A stretch of DNA of 64,000 nt from UBA7657 sp049652985 (GCA_049652985.1 JBASFK010000002.1:496001-560000); one strand, 5' to 3'. Positions 17,448-27,225 are shown, counted from the first letter of the stretch. The notes: generated by a model not told the origin, from the letters alone. A program made the numbers and translations.

Positions 17448-18749
17448 ATGCTCCCCGGAATGAAACGTCCCCTGCTCGGCCTTTTAGCCATTTCCCTGCT
17501 TGCCATCCCGGCGGTTGCCATGGCCAAGGATTGGCTGATATTCCAGTCACCCTCGGGCGTTTACGAGGCCCGCTTCCCGGAAGGGTTTAAAAGCAGCTCG
17601 GCGAGATTCCTGATCAATGATAACCGCGCCGTCCACGCCGAGGAAACGACCGCGATCGTCGACCAGCGCCCTTACAAGAACACGCTGAAAAGCTACATCA
17701 TCAAGTTTGACCAGACTTTCGGGCCGGAGCTGAACGCCAACAATGTAAGCCAGCTGCTAAGCGAAGAGTTCCGCAATTACATCGATTTCTACGAACCGAT
17801 GGGCGGCGTGCTGGTGAACCAGAATATGGAAGGCTATAACGGCCATTGGGGCGGGGAGATCCAGATCAGCTATAAGGATCCGGAGTACGGCGAACAAAGC
17901 CTGCGGGCACGAATTTTATACGGCAATGACACGAGGCTGCAGCAGATCGTCATCGGAACCAAGGACCTGATGGATTCCTATGCGACGCGGGATTTCATGC
18001 AGTCGCTGATCTTCGATCCCGGCGTTTCCATCGTGAAGGGCCTAGTGCGGGAACAATGGCTGACGATGGAATCGCCCACGGGCATGTTCACCATGCTTTA
18101 TCCCGGCGAAAAAGCGCCCCCTTATTTCACGGCCCCGCCAATATCAAACTGGGACAAAAAAACGGAAGTCGTGGTCGCGGTTTACCACGATCCCGTCCGC
18201 AATGAAAATGTGTACTTCAAGGTCTACGGTTACCAGTTCGACAATGATCTTGATTTTGCGGCGGTACAGGAGATCCTGACCAAGCGCCACATCAACAAGT
18301 ACCGCCAGGCGACCAAGGGAATCCGCTTTAACAAGGGGATCAGCAGCGGCAATGAGAAAAAAGGAATGCTGAAATTCCCGTTCATGGAAACGACTTTTCC
18401 GATCAATCCGCCCAAGGATCATCCTTACATCTCGACCGTGCGGCTGCGCTCGTTTTTCTCGGGCAAAAACCTGATGGTGATGGAAACGATGACCTCGGAC
18501 CCGCTCTTCGCATCGACGCTTGTCGATAACCTGATGGGGTTTGTGAACTTCCAGCCGGACAAGATACACGAGGCGACAAAGCCCTCAACACCGGTTGCCA
18601 ACGTGCCTGCACCGCTCGATACCACGCCGGCGCCGGAATTTCCGTCGGTGCCTACAAAGCTGAAGCCCGGCCAGAAACAGGCAGAGCCGCGCGCAATTCC
18701 GAACCTGACGCCTACAGCACCGCCGCCTGACGCTCCAGCCAAACCCTGA
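17448..18749 (+). CDS. secreted protein with two related domains
   Basis: A 433-residue protein with an N-terminal signal peptide (RPLLGLLAISLLAIPAVAMA, cleavage probably after AMA near residue 26). Two similar domains follow: DWLIFQSPSGVYEARFPEG near residue 27 and QWLTMESPTGMFTMLYPGE near residue 203, each about 170 residues. The last 60 residues are Pro/Ala-rich and low in complexity. It is probably periplasmic or surface-located. No family is recognised; the domains recall small lipid- or ligand-binding folds, but that is guesswork. GAGGTAAC precedes the ATG. Its 3' end overlaps the convergent aminopeptidase gene by 38 bases. Confidence 0.7.
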   Translation: MLPGMKRPLLGLLAISLLAIPAVAMAKDWLIFQSPSGVYEARFPEGFKSSSARFLINDNRAVHAEETTAIVDQRPYKNTLKSYIIKFDQTFGPELNANNVSQLLSEEFRNYIDFYEPMGGVLVNQNMEGYNGHWGGEIQISYKDPEYGEQSLRARILYGNDTRLQQIVIGTKDLMDSYATRDFMQSLIFDPGVSIVKGLVREQWLTMESPTGMFTMLYPGEKAPPYFTAPPISNWDKKTEVVVAVYHDPVRNENVYFKVYGYQFDNDLDFAAVQEILTKRHINKYRQATKGIRFNKGISSGNEKKGMLKFPFMETTFPINPPKDHPYISTVRLRSFFSGKNLMVMETMTSDPLFASTLVDNLMGFVNFQPDKIHEATKPSTPVANVPAPLDTTPAPEFPSVPTKLKPGQKQAEPRAIPNLTPTAPPPDAPAKP

Positions 18750-20466
18750 CCGGCTCATCCAGGCGCGGACCGATCAGCTTCAGAACCTGCGCGTGATAGG
18801 CATTGATCCAATCCAGTTCGTCGGGCGTCAGCATTTCCTTTATGATGAGCGCGCGGTCGATGGGCACAAAGCTCAGCGTTTCAAATCCGAGCAGCATGTC
18901 ACCATCCGCTGTTTTCCCCTGATCTGTGATCAGCACGAGATTTTCTATGCGAATACCGTACTCGCCTTCCTTGTAATAGCCGGGCTCGTTCGAGAGGAAC
19001 ATACCCTCCTTCAGCGGCTCGGTGCCGCGCAGGGAAAGGCTCGCGGATTCTTCATGCACCGAAAGGAAACAGCCGACGCCGTGGCCGGTGCCATGCGAAT
19101 AATCGAGGCCGGAATCCCATAGCGGTGCACGCGCCAGAGCGTCGATCTGCGCACCGGTTGTCCCTTGCGGAAATTTGGCTTTCGCCACCGCGATATGCCC
19201 CTTCAGAACCAGCGTGAAGCTGGTTTTCATTTCCTCGGTCGGCGAACCTATTGCGACTGTGCGGGTAATATCGGTCGTGCCGTCATTATACTGGCCGCCG
19301 CTGTCGAGCAGCAGCAGGCCGGGAGGATTGATCTTAGTGTTGGTTTTTTCATCGGCGCGGTAATGCACGATCGCGCCATTGGCGGCCCAACCGGAAATCG
19401 TCGAAAAGCTCGGGCCGCGATAGGAATTATTTTTTCGCCTGAACTCCTCCAGTTTTGAAACAATCTCAAGCTCGTCTTTTTCTTTGTTGGTCTGAAGCCA
19501 GTGCAGAAATGCCGTGAGCGCCGCGCCGTCGCGGATATGGGCCGCGCGGAGAGCCTTTGTTTCTGCGGGATTTTTGATGGCTTTGGGATCGATGCAGGGG
19601 TCCTTGAAATCAATGGCCTTATCGCCGAGCGTAATTTTGAACCAGACCGGTGAGCGCGTAAAGTCGAGGCCTATCTTGCCTTTCAGCGCCTTGATACGTT
19701 TTTCAATCTCTCCGGGATCGGCGACCTCGACATCGTTGCCGATATTTTTTTTCACGTCCGGCGTAATTTTTTCGGCATGGACAAACCATTCGACCTTGCC
19801 GTTCGCATGCAGAATACCGAAGGATAAAACAACCGGCGTGTATTCAACGTCGGCCCCGCGCACATTCAGAAGCCACATCAGGGAATCGGGCACTGTGATG
19901 ACACAGGCTGCGAGGTTTTTTTCCTTCAGGGTTTTGCAAATCGAGGTGCGTTTTTCCTTTGATGAGACACCGGCGAATTCTTCCGGGAAGATCTCGGTTT
20001 TCTCCCGTGGGAAAGCGGGCTGGTCCGTCCACAAATCATCAACCGGGTTGCCATCGGTCGCGGTGAATTTGATATTCTTTTCCGCGAAGGTTTTTTCAAA
20101 TGTCTCGACCTGCTTTGCGGTCAGCAGCCACGGGTCGTAGCCAATCACATCGCCATTACCTGCGTTTTCCGCCAGCCATTTCGAGGCCGTGGTTTTCGGA
20201 TTGTTCAGGAATTCATAGATTTTTTTATCGGCCTGCTGCGCAAGCTGGATCGTGTAGCGCCCGTCGGTGATGATCGCGGCCTTACCCTGCAGGACCAGCG
20301 CCGTGCCTGCCGAGCCGGTGAAGCCGGTCAGCCATTCCAGCCGCTCGGCATAGGCGGCCACGAATTCGCCCTGGTATTCGCTGATGCGCGGCACGATGAA
20401 GCCGGCAAGACCCCGTTTTTTAAGCGTAGCGCGCAGGGCAGAGAGTTTTTCAGCCGCCTTTTTCAT
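18712..20466 (-). CDS. pepP: Xaa-Pro aminopeptidase (M24B)
   Basis: A 584-residue aminopeptidase P of the long (three-domain) type, which removes N-terminal residues preceding proline. The first two domains are creatinase-like (YQGEFVAAYAERLEWLTGFTGSAG near residue 30). The catalytic domain shows the metal ligands: LLLDSGGQYNDGTTDITRT (two Asp), HGTGHGVGCF (His), NEPGYYKEGEYGIRIEN (two Glu). No signal peptide is present, so it acts in the cytoplasm. The long form is common in alphaproteobacteria. The symbol is by function; some annotators use a generic M24 name. Confidence 0.88.
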   Translation of the reverse strand: MKKAAEKLSALRATLKKRGLAGFIVPRISEYQGEFVAAYAERLEWLTGFTGSAGTALVLQGKAAIITDGRYTIQLAQQADKKIYEFLNNPKTTASKWLAENAGNGDVIGYDPWLLTAKQVETFEKTFAEKNIKFTATDGNPVDDLWTDQPAFPREKTEIFPEEFAGVSSKEKRTSICKTLKEKNLAACVITVPDSLMWLLNVRGADVEYTPVVLSFGILHANGKVEWFVHAEKITPDVKKNIGNDVEVADPGEIEKRIKALKGKIGLDFTRSPVWFKITLGDKAIDFKDPCIDPKAIKNPAETKALRAAHIRDGAALTAFLHWLQTNKEKDELEIVSKLEEFRRKNNSYRGPSFSTISGWAANGAIVHYRADEKTNTKINPPGLLLLDSGGQYNDGTTDITRTVAIGSPTEEMKTSFTLVLKGHIAVAKAKFPQGTTGAQIDALARAPLWDSGLDYSHGTGHGVGCFLSVHEESASLSLRGTEPLKEGMFLSNEPGYYKEGEYGIRIENLVLITDQGKTADGDMLLGFETLSFVPIDRALIIKEMLTPDELDWINAYHAQVLKLIGPRLDEPVRVWLERQAAVL

Positions 20467-20543
20467 GCCCGAATCTTAGCCGCAAAACCCTTTATTGTCA
20501 TTACGCGCACGGCTAAACTGGGATACTTATAACAAGGAGCGCC

Positions 20544-20975
20544 ATGCCATATCTTATTCTCGCCATCGGCCTGATCATCGGCATTTATGCCCTGTACCGC
20601 TTTTTCCTGACCGCCGAGGTGAAGCAGATCAAGGCGCTTGGCCTCGCGGTTTTCACGGGCATCATCGCACTCGCCATTCTTATTCTCGCCCTGACTGGTA
20701 AGTTTCCGGCGGCGCTGGCCCTCGTCATGGCCCTGTTCCCGCTTTTTATCGCCTACCGCCGGGGCAAAAAGATCAGCGACGGGCCGCCCGCTTCCTCCAG
20801 CGGCACTATGACCCAAAAGGAAGCTTTCGAGGTTCTGGGTCTGGAACCCGGCGCAACAAAGGACCAGATCACCGAGGCCTATAAGAAACTCATGATGAAG
20901 GTCCACCCGGATATTGAAGGTTCCGACTGGATGGCTGCCAAGCTCAACCAGGCCCGCGATACCCTGCTGAAATAG
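20544..20975 (+). CDS. membrane-anchored J-domain protein
   Basis: A 143-residue protein with two or three N-terminal membrane helices (residues ~2-20, 33-52, 55-70) and a C-terminal DnaJ domain (residues ~90-143). The domain includes EAFEVLGLEPGATKDQITEAYKKLMMKVHPD, with the essential HPD intact. It would recruit DnaK to the inner membrane. The architecture resembles the mitochondrial TIM14 (Pam18) protein, which has bacterial relatives in alphaproteobacteria. AAGGAG lies a few bases before the ATG. Confidence 0.85.
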   Translation: MPYLILAIGLIIGIYALYRFFLTAEVKQIKALGLAVFTGIIALAILILALTGKFPAALALVMALFPLFIAYRRGKKISDGPPASSSGTMTQKEAFEVLGLEPGATKDQITEAYKKLMMKVHPDIEGSDWMAAKLNQARDTLLK

Positions 20976-21020
20976 GGTCTGACTTGCCAAAAACCCTTAA
21001 AAATGCGAGACATACGGGCT

Positions 21021-21905
21021 ATGGCTTACAAACCAGTTAAAAAAGCTATCTTCCCTGTTGCCGGGCTCGGCACGCGCTTTCTCCCGGCGACGAAAGTCAT
21101 GCCGAAGGAGATGCTGCCGATTAATGACCGGCCCCTGATCCAGCATGTTTTCGAGGAAGCCCGCGAAGCCGGAATCGAAGAATTTATATTTATCACAGGC
21201 CGTTACAAGGAAATGCTAGAGCAGCACTTTGATTTCCAGCCGGAGCTGGAAGACGTGCTCGAAGGCCGCAATAAACAAGACATGCTTGAAAAGGTGCGGG
21301 ATTCAGAAATCCCAGCCGGGCGCCTGTTCCTGACACGCCAGCCCAAACCGCTCGGCCTCGGCCACGCCGTCTGGTGCGCCAAGAAACTGGTGAGTAACGA
21401 GCCCTTTGCCGTCCTCCTGCCCGACGACATCGTGCGCCACCCGACCGGCTGCCTGAAACAGATGGTTGAGGCTTATGAACAGCATGGCGGGAACATTGTG
21501 GCGGTCCGGGACGTTCCTAAAGCGGACACATCCAAATACGGGATACTCGATATTGCCTCCGACGACGGAAAGAACGTGAAAGTGAAGGGTCTTGTTGAAA
21601 AACCGGCGCCCGAAAAAGCGCCTTCGACGCTTTCAATCATCGGGCGTTATATCCTGCAGCCGGAAGTGTTTGATCATCTTTCCGCTTTTGAAACCGGCGC
21701 TGGCGGCGAGATCCAGCTTACGGACGCGATGGCGAAACTGATCGGGAAGCAGCCGTTCCACGGCCTGCGCTTCGAGGGTCAGCATTATGACTGCGGCTCG
21801 CGTCTCGGCTTCATCGAGGCCAACATCGCTTATATGATTAATGACAAAGGTATAGGCGCGCAGGTTAGAAAAATAGTTCAGGCTTATGCTGCAGAAAAAA
21901 AGTAA
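21021..21905 (+). CDS. galU: UTP-glucose-1-phosphate uridylyltransferase
   Basis: A ~294-residue nucleotidyltransferase that makes UDP-glucose for envelope polysaccharides. The N-terminus KAIFPVAGLGTRFLPATK and MPKEMLPI are the nucleotide-binding signature; PKPLGLGHAVWCA and LLPDDI follow, with a C-terminal HYDCGSRLGFIEANI. I prefer the ATG at 21021 (MAYKPVKK), matching usual GalU starts, over the ATG at 21003. Neither has a clear ribosome binding site. It overlaps the phosphohexomutase gene by 20 bases. Confidence 0.93.
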   Translation: MAYKPVKKAIFPVAGLGTRFLPATKVMPKEMLPINDRPLIQHVFEEAREAGIEEFIFITGRYKEMLEQHFDFQPELEDVLEGRNKQDMLEKVRDSEIPAGRLFLTRQPKPLGLGHAVWCAKKLVSNEPFAVLLPDDIVRHPTGCLKQMVEAYEQHGGNIVAVRDVPKADTSKYGILDIASDDGKNVKVKGLVEKPAPEKAPSTLSIIGRYILQPEVFDHLSAFETGAGGEIQLTDAMAKLIGKQPFHGLRFEGQHYDCGSRLGFIEANIAYMINDKGIGAQVRKIVQAYAAEKK

Positions 21906-23310
21906 CCCGGCCCCGATGCCAGCCCCCGCTCACACATTCGATCCAAGCATTCTCCGCGAGTACGATATTCGCGGCGAGGTCGACAAGACGCTTTCGGCCG
22001 AGGACGCCTATGCTCTGGGACGCGCTTTCGGCACATTCGTGCACCGTAAGGGCGGCAAGACCGTTTCAGTCGGTTATGACGGCCGCCTGAGCTCGCCCGA
22101 GTTCGCTGGTGAGGTTGCGAGGGGCTTGTCGGAGACCGGGCTGGACGTCACCACGATCGGTCTTGGGCCGACCCCGATGCTCTGGTTCGCGGTAAAGCAC
22201 CTCAAGACCGATGCGGGCATCATGGTGACAGGCTCGCATAACCCGGCCTCGTTCAACGGTTTCAAGATGACACTGCAGAAAGAGCCGGTTTATGGAGCAG
22301 TTATTCAGTCAATTGGCGACATTGCCGCTAAAGGCGACTTTTATAATGCCCAAAACGCAGGAAAAATCACACCGGTTTCGATCCAGGCCGATTATATCGC
22401 CCGCCTGCTTCAGGACCTGACGGCGGAGAAGCCCCTGAATATTGCTTGGGATAACGGAAATGGTGCCAGCGGTGACGCTTTAAGCGATCTTGTCGCTAAA
22501 ATACCCGGGAAACATGTGGTTTTGTTCCAGGAAATTGACGGCACCTTCCCGAACCATCATCCAGACCCCACCGTCGACAAGAACATGGCCGATCTCCAGA
22601 AGGCGGTTCGCGAGAATAATTGCGATCTGGGCATTGCTTTTGACGGCGATGGCGATAGAATTGGCGTCATTGACGAAAATGGCGACATTTTACGCTGCGA
22701 TACCCTCCTCGCCCTTTATGCCGCTGAGATTATCGCCGAACAACCCGGCGCGCCGATCATTGGCGACGTGAAATGCAGCCAGGTCATGTTCGATGAAATA
22801 AAGCGGCTCGGCGGCACGCCCATTATGTGGAAAACGGGTCACTCGCTGGTGAAAGCCAAGATGGCAGAAACCAAGGCCCCGCTTGCCGGAGAGCTGTCGG
22901 GGCATATCTTTTTTTCCGATAAATATTACGGATTCGATGATGCGCTGTATTGCGCCGTGCGCCTGATCAATATCGTATCACGCGCCGGAAAGCTCTCCGG
23001 CCTGACCCGCCATCTGCCCAAAACTCACAGCACGCCCGAAATCAGGGTCGATGTGCCCGAGGCTCAGAAATTCAAAATCGTGCCGAAGATCATCGAAGCC
23101 ATGAAGGGCAATAAAAATGTCGAAATAAGCGACATTGACGGCATTCGCGTGAAAAACAAGGACGGCTGGTGGCTGGTGCGGCCATCGAACACCCAGAGCT
23201 GCCTGTCTATCCGGGCGGAGGGCAACAGTCCACAAGCGCTGGCAGCGCTCAAAGCCATGGCGGTGGAAGAGCTGGAAAAACTTGGCTACTCTCTCAGCTT
23301 CGAACAATAA
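21886..23310 (+). CDS. phosphomannomutase/phosphoglucomutase
   Basis: A 474-residue alpha-D-phosphohexomutase that interconverts hexose 1- and 6-phosphates, feeding GalU directly upstream. Motifs in order are REYDIRGEVDKTL, GYDGRLSSPEF, the phosphoserine loop TGSHNPASFNGFK, the magnesium loop DGDGDRIGV, the sugar loop GELSGHIFF, and RPSNTQSCLSIRAE for phosphate binding. This is the AlgC/ManB type. The start may be ATG 21886 inside galU or ATG 21916. Confidence 0.9.
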   Translation: MLQKKSNPAPMPAPAHTFDPSILREYDIRGEVDKTLSAEDAYALGRAFGTFVHRKGGKTVSVGYDGRLSSPEFAGEVARGLSETGLDVTTIGLGPTPMLWFAVKHLKTDAGIMVTGSHNPASFNGFKMTLQKEPVYGAVIQSIGDIAAKGDFYNAQNAGKITPVSIQADYIARLLQDLTAEKPLNIAWDNGNGASGDALSDLVAKIPGKHVVLFQEIDGTFPNHHPDPTVDKNMADLQKAVRENNCDLGIAFDGDGDRIGVIDENGDILRCDTLLALYAAEIIAEQPGAPIIGDVKCSQVMFDEIKRLGGTPIMWKTGHSLVKAKMAETKAPLAGELSGHIFFSDKYYGFDDALYCAVRLINIVSRAGKLSGLTRHLPKTHSTPEIRVDVPEAQKFKIVPKIIEAMKGNKNVEISDIDGIRVKNKDGWWLVRPSNTQSCLSIRAEGNSPQALAALKAMAVEELEKLGYSLSFEQ

Positions 23311-23327
23311 AAAGAAGGAAACAACCT

Positions 23328-23966
23328 GTGAGTGCCAAACCCATCGATGCCTCGATGCTCGAAGTTCTTGCCTCCAAAATCTGCCATGACCTTATCAGCC
23401 CGATCGGCGCGGTGAATAACGGCGTGGAACTGATCGAGGATATGGGCCCGGATGCGGGACCCGAAGCCACCGCCCTGATCGCGTTCAGCGCGCAGCAGGC
23501 CTCGGCAAAACTGCAGGCGTTCCGCATGGCTTACGGCATAGGCGGCGCAGATTCCAACATCAAACCTGAGGACGTGCATAAGGCGATCGAACTGCTGATC
23601 ATTCAGGACGGTAAAATCAGGCAGGACTGGAACCCCGGCGCAGGCATTGGCGGCGCGGAACGCCCGAAAGGATTCTGCAAGATACTAATCTGCGCGATCA
23701 TGCTTGGTATTGAATGCCTGCCGAAAGGCGGCGTGATTTCCGTCGTGCCCGGCAGCGGCGCTGAAACCGCTGTGGTTGCAAAGGGTGAAAATGCTTCCTT
23801 ACGTGGACAAACGGAAGAAGCCCTCGCCCTTAAGCTCGATGCCCAGAGTTTAGACCCGAAATACGTGCACGCCATGATGACCGGACTTCTCGCTGAACGC
23901 CACGGCCTCAGCGTTAGCGCCAAAGACAGCGGTCAGGGCTATGTCAGCATTACGATTAAGGCGTAA
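23328..23966 (+). CDS. ChpT-like histidine phosphotransferase
   Basis: A 212-residue protein of the HPTransfase (DUF2328/ChpT) family. The phosphoacceptor helix reads KICHDLISPIGAVNNGVELIED near residue 17, with the catalytic His followed by Asp. A degenerate ATPase-like domain follows. In Caulobacter, ChpT passes phosphate from CckA to CtrA and CpdR. Here it is followed by a response regulator and a CheR, so it may instead serve a chemotaxis or motility circuit. The GTG at 23328 is chosen because AAGGA lies ten bases upstream; the longer in-frame reading overlaps the mutase gene. Confidence 0.8.
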   Translation: MSAKPIDASMLEVLASKICHDLISPIGAVNNGVELIEDMGPDAGPEATALIAFSAQQASAKLQAFRMAYGIGGADSNIKPEDVHKAIELLIIQDGKIRQDWNPGAGIGGAERPKGFCKILICAIMLGIECLPKGGVISVVPGSGAETAVVAKGENASLRGQTEEALALKLDAQSLDPKYVHAMMTGLLAERHGLSVSAKDSGQGYVSITIKA

Positions 23967-24009
23967 ATAGCGCTCAAGCACGCAGGGGATTCTTTCCGCC
24001 GGTCAAATC

Positions 24010-24414
24010 GTGTACAATCGTGCGGTGAAAAAGGCTCATTCGAAAACATGTCTTATGGTTGACGACAGCCGGGTCGTACGCAAAGTCGCGCGGCGTATTA
24101 CGGAAGATTTGGGCTTTGAATGCACGGAAGCCGAAGACGGCCAGAAGGCCTATGAATTCTGCAAGCAATCCATGCCCGATGCCATCCTGCTGGACTGGAA
24201 GATGCCGGTCATGGACGGGATGGAATTCCTGACAAAACTCCGCGAGATGAAAAACGGCGATCACCCCATAGTCATTTTCTGTACCATCGAAAACAAGGCG
24301 AAAAGCCTTCAGAAGGCGCTGGATGCCGGCGCCGACGAATATATCGTCAAACCTTTTGACAGCGAAATTATCGAGGCCAAGTTCACCATGGCCGGGCTGA
24401 TCGAGGAGAAATAA
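24010..24414 (+). CDS. single-domain response regulator (CheY-like)
   Basis: A receiver domain of ~134 residues without an output domain. It has the acidic pocket VDDSRVVRKVARRI, the phosphorylatable Asp in ILLDWKMPVMDGMEF, the switch Thr in FCTIE, and Lys in YIVKPFDSEI. Start codon is GTG at 24010 or GTG at 24025; neither has a clear ribosome binding site. It ends next to the cheR start. Between ChpT and CheR relatives, it is a likely phosphotransfer partner of either. Confidence 0.88.
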   Translation: MYNRAVKKAHSKTCLMVDDSRVVRKVARRITEDLGFECTEAEDGQKAYEFCKQSMPDAILLDWKMPVMDGMEFLTKLREMKNGDHPIVIFCTIENKAKSLQKALDAGADEYIVKPFDSEIIEAKFTMAGLIEEK

Positions 24415-25239
24415 GTGCGCGTTACGGATTTCGAAATCTACCGCGGAATGTTCAGGGAAAAATCGGGCCTTGCGCTTGAGCCGGATCAGTCCTCGCTGCT
24501 GGATTCCCGCCTGACGCCTGTGGCCAGGAAATGGGGCTATTCCTCGCTCGACGCCTTGACTGCGTCGCTGCACGGCCTACCCGATGAAAAGCTGGTTCTT
24601 GATGTCGTTGATGCGATCATGCCGGGAGATACCTCATTTTTTCGCGACACGTGGCCGTTTCATACGTTCAGTAAGGAGATACTTGATTTCCTCCGCGGGG
24701 CGCGGGCAAAACAGAAAAAAATAAAAATATGGTGCGCGGGTGCAGCCACCGGCCAGGAGCCTTATTCCACTTGTTTCGCTTTCAAAGAACACGGTACGGA
24801 TTTCGGAGGCTGGAAGTTCGAGGTTTTGGCCACCGATATTTCCCGCGGCGCACTCAAGCTTGCGGAAGCGGGCCTCTATACACAATCCGAAACCCAGCGC
24901 GGGTTGCCTGCGCGCATGTTGCTGAAATATTTTAAACAGAATGATGAAGGACACTGGCAGGTCAACAGCGACATCCGCAAGATGATCCGGTTCCAGTCGT
25001 TTAACCTGCTCGACAATATGGCGGCGCTGGGGAAGTTCGACGTTATTTTCTGCCGTAACGTGCTCAGCAACTTTGAAGGCGCGGCCCGGGAAAAGACCCT
25101 TGAGAAACTTTCCCGACAGCTTGAAAAAGACGGCTTTCTTGTGCTGGGCCGGGGAGAAAAGGCGGATGAAGGCCTGTGGCGGACGGTTCATGAGGGACGC
25201 AGCATCTATGCCCTGAAGGATGGCCCTATAAAGGCCTGA
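24415..25239 (+). CDS. cheR: CheR-type protein-glutamate methyltransferase
   Basis: A 274-residue SAM-dependent methyltransferase that methylates chemoreceptor glutamates. It shows the N-terminal helical domain with PGDTSFFRD near residue 68, motif I WCAGAATGQEPYS, VLATDISRGALKLAEAGLY, and DVIFCRNVLSNF. The start is GTG, with GAGGAG directly upstream inside the response regulator gene. No receptor, cheA or cheB is in the window, so this is a small satellite of a chemotaxis or signalling system elsewhere. Confidence 0.88.
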   Translation: MRVTDFEIYRGMFREKSGLALEPDQSSLLDSRLTPVARKWGYSSLDALTASLHGLPDEKLVLDVVDAIMPGDTSFFRDTWPFHTFSKEILDFLRGARAKQKKIKIWCAGAATGQEPYSTCFAFKEHGTDFGGWKFEVLATDISRGALKLAEAGLYTQSETQRGLPARMLLKYFKQNDEGHWQVNSDIRKMIRFQSFNLLDNMAALGKFDVIFCRNVLSNFEGAAREKTLEKLSRQLEKDGFLVLGRGEKADEGLWRTVHEGRSIYALKDGPIKA

Positions 25240-25353
25240 CAGGCTAAGGCCTCATCATCAGTTCCGGGCCTGCTTGCCAAAGACGCGGTTTAGCCTTACA
25301 AAAACCTTCACGACATTCATTGTTGAGAACTTATGTTGAGGACTGCGAAAGCC

Positions 25354-26937
25354 ATGCCCGATTCCCACGCCGTAAAGATCAAAAGAGCCCTGATTTCCGT
25401 CTCGGACAAGAACGGGATCGAGGATTTTGCAAGGGCGCTCAGCAATCACGGCGTGGACATTCTCTCGACCGGCGGCACGGCGGCGCTGCTGTCCAAGGCC
25501 GGAATTAAAGTCACCGAGGTTTCCGACCATACGGGTTTTCCCGAGATCATGGACGGGCGCGTCAAGACGCTGCACCCGAAAATCCATGGCGGCATTCTTG
25601 CACGCCGCGATGAACCCTCGCATATAGAGGCGATGAAAAAACAAGGCATTGAAGATATCGACATGGTTGTCATCAATCTTTACCCATTCATGAAAACCGT
25701 GCAGGGCGGCGCGGGTTTCGCCGAATGCATCGAGAATATCGATATCGGCGGCCCGGCGATGATCCGTGCGGCGGCGAAGAACCACGATTTCGTTGCAATC
25801 ATCACCAGCGCGGAGGATTACGCCAAAGTCCTGGACGACATGAAGGCGAATAAGGGCTGCGTGTCGTATGAACTGCGCAAACAACTCGCGGCGAATGCCT
25901 ATGCCCACACGGCGGCTTATGATTCCGAGATTTCGAACTGGTTCGCGGGGCAAAGCAATGATTACCCGAAGAATTTCAGCGTGGCAGGTACGCTCAAGCA
26001 GGTTCTGCGCTACGGCGAAAATCCGCATCAAACGGCGGCGCTTTATACCGACGGCAACAAGCGTCCCGGCGCGGCGCTGGCGACGTTCCTGCAGGGTAAG
26101 GAGCTTTCCTATAACAACCTGAACGACACCAACGCGGCGTTTGAACTGGTTTCTGAATTTTCCGAGCCTGCCGTGGCCATTATCAAGCACGCGAACCCGT
26201 GCGGCGTGGCGTCGGAGGTGGATATGCTGAGCGCCTATAAATCGGCCCTGCTCTGCGACCCGGTCAGCGCGTTCGGCGGGATTATCGCTTTAAATCGCCC
26301 GCTCGATAAAGCCACGGCTGAAGAGATTACAAAGATTTTCGTCGAAGTGATTATCGCGCCGAGCGTCGAGCCCGCGGCGCTCGAAATCCTGAAGAAGAAA
26401 GATAAGATCCGCGTGCTTGCCACCGGTGAAATACCGAAGCGCGAGCTGCTTCCCCGCATCATCACGCGCATTGCAGGTGGTTTTCTGCTGCAGGATGCCG
26501 ACGGCGCGCATATCACGAAGAAAGATTTAAAGGTCGTGACGAAGCGTGCGCCCAGCGAAGAGGAGCTCAGCGATATGCTATTTGCCTTTACGGTCGCCAA
26601 GCATGTGAAATCGAACGCCATCGTTTATGCACGCAACGGCGCCACGGTCGGAATCGGCGCCGGACAGATGAGCCGCGTCGATTCATCGCGCATCGCCGCG
26701 TGGAAAGCCGGTGAAGCGGCCAAGGGCGCAGGTCTGAAAGATTCTCTAGCCAAAGGCTCAGTCGTCGCCTCCGACGCGTTCTTTCCATTCGCGGACGGAT
26801 TGATCTCCGCCGCTGAAGCGGGCGTTACCGCCGTCATCCAGCCCGGCGGTTCGATCCGCGATAACGAGGTTATCGCCGCCGCGGACGAGCGCGGCCTTGC
26901 CATGGTTTTCACCGGTATCCGCCATTTCCGCCACTAG
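25354..26937 (+). CDS. purH: bifunctional AICAR formyltransferase/IMP cyclohydrolase
   Basis: A ~527-residue enzyme for the last two steps of IMP synthesis. The N-terminal cyclohydrolase domain begins KIKRALISVSDKNGIEDFARAL and has STGGTAALL and GRVKTLHPKIHGGIL. The C-terminal transformylase domain has LRYGENPHQTAALY, KELSYNNLNDTNAAFELV, KHANPCGVA, and GAGQMSRVDSSRIA. ATG 25354, with GAGGA upstream, is preferred; ATG 25333 is the alternative. It stands alone rather than with other pur genes. Confidence 0.94.
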   Translation: MPDSHAVKIKRALISVSDKNGIEDFARALSNHGVDILSTGGTAALLSKAGIKVTEVSDHTGFPEIMDGRVKTLHPKIHGGILARRDEPSHIEAMKKQGIEDIDMVVINLYPFMKTVQGGAGFAECIENIDIGGPAMIRAAAKNHDFVAIITSAEDYAKVLDDMKANKGCVSYELRKQLAANAYAHTAAYDSEISNWFAGQSNDYPKNFSVAGTLKQVLRYGENPHQTAALYTDGNKRPGAALATFLQGKELSYNNLNDTNAAFELVSEFSEPAVAIIKHANPCGVASEVDMLSAYKSALLCDPVSAFGGIIALNRPLDKATAEEITKIFVEVIIAPSVEPAALEILKKKDKIRVLATGEIPKRELLPRIITRIAGGFLLQDADGAHITKKDLKVVTKRAPSEEELSDMLFAFTVAKHVKSNAIVYARNGATVGIGAGQMSRVDSSRIAAWKAGEAAKGAGLKDSLAKGSVVASDAFFPFADGLISAAEAGVTAVIQPGGSIRDNEVIAAADERGLAMVFTGIRHFRH

Positions 26938-27225
26938 CTTAATTGAATCAGCCACTTCGCCGGAAACTCGCAGCCAGCGCGGGTTTCATTAACGTTTTGT
27001 TAACTTCTGGGGCAAGAAAAATTTGCAGAACACACCAAAAATAGGTATCATGTGATTAACGTATAAAAAGACTATAAAACTATCAGCGGTTTAAATAGAG
27101 GGTATGCAGATTTGAAAACCATCGGTTTTTTTCCCGAAAATAAAAAGGTTTCAAGCACATATCCTTCGGCAGGCACGTAAAGCTCCCGGGCTTTTCGCGT
27201 TTGCATTTGAAAGGTGTGTTTGGAA
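26938..27225 (+). promoter_or_regulatory. promoter region of the orphan membrane-protein cluster
   Basis: A 288-base AT-rich gap with no credible gene. It contains TTAAC followed by ATAAAAAGACTAT (27063-27075), a 13-base string that recurs exactly at 33599-33611 upstream of the small gene at 33633. AGCGGTTTAAATAGAGGG (27085-27102) recurs in similar form (AGCGGTTTGTGTAATAGAGAG) at 27786-27806, just before the giant gene. The shared strings suggest common control of the cluster. Their role is inference. Confidence 0.4.
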
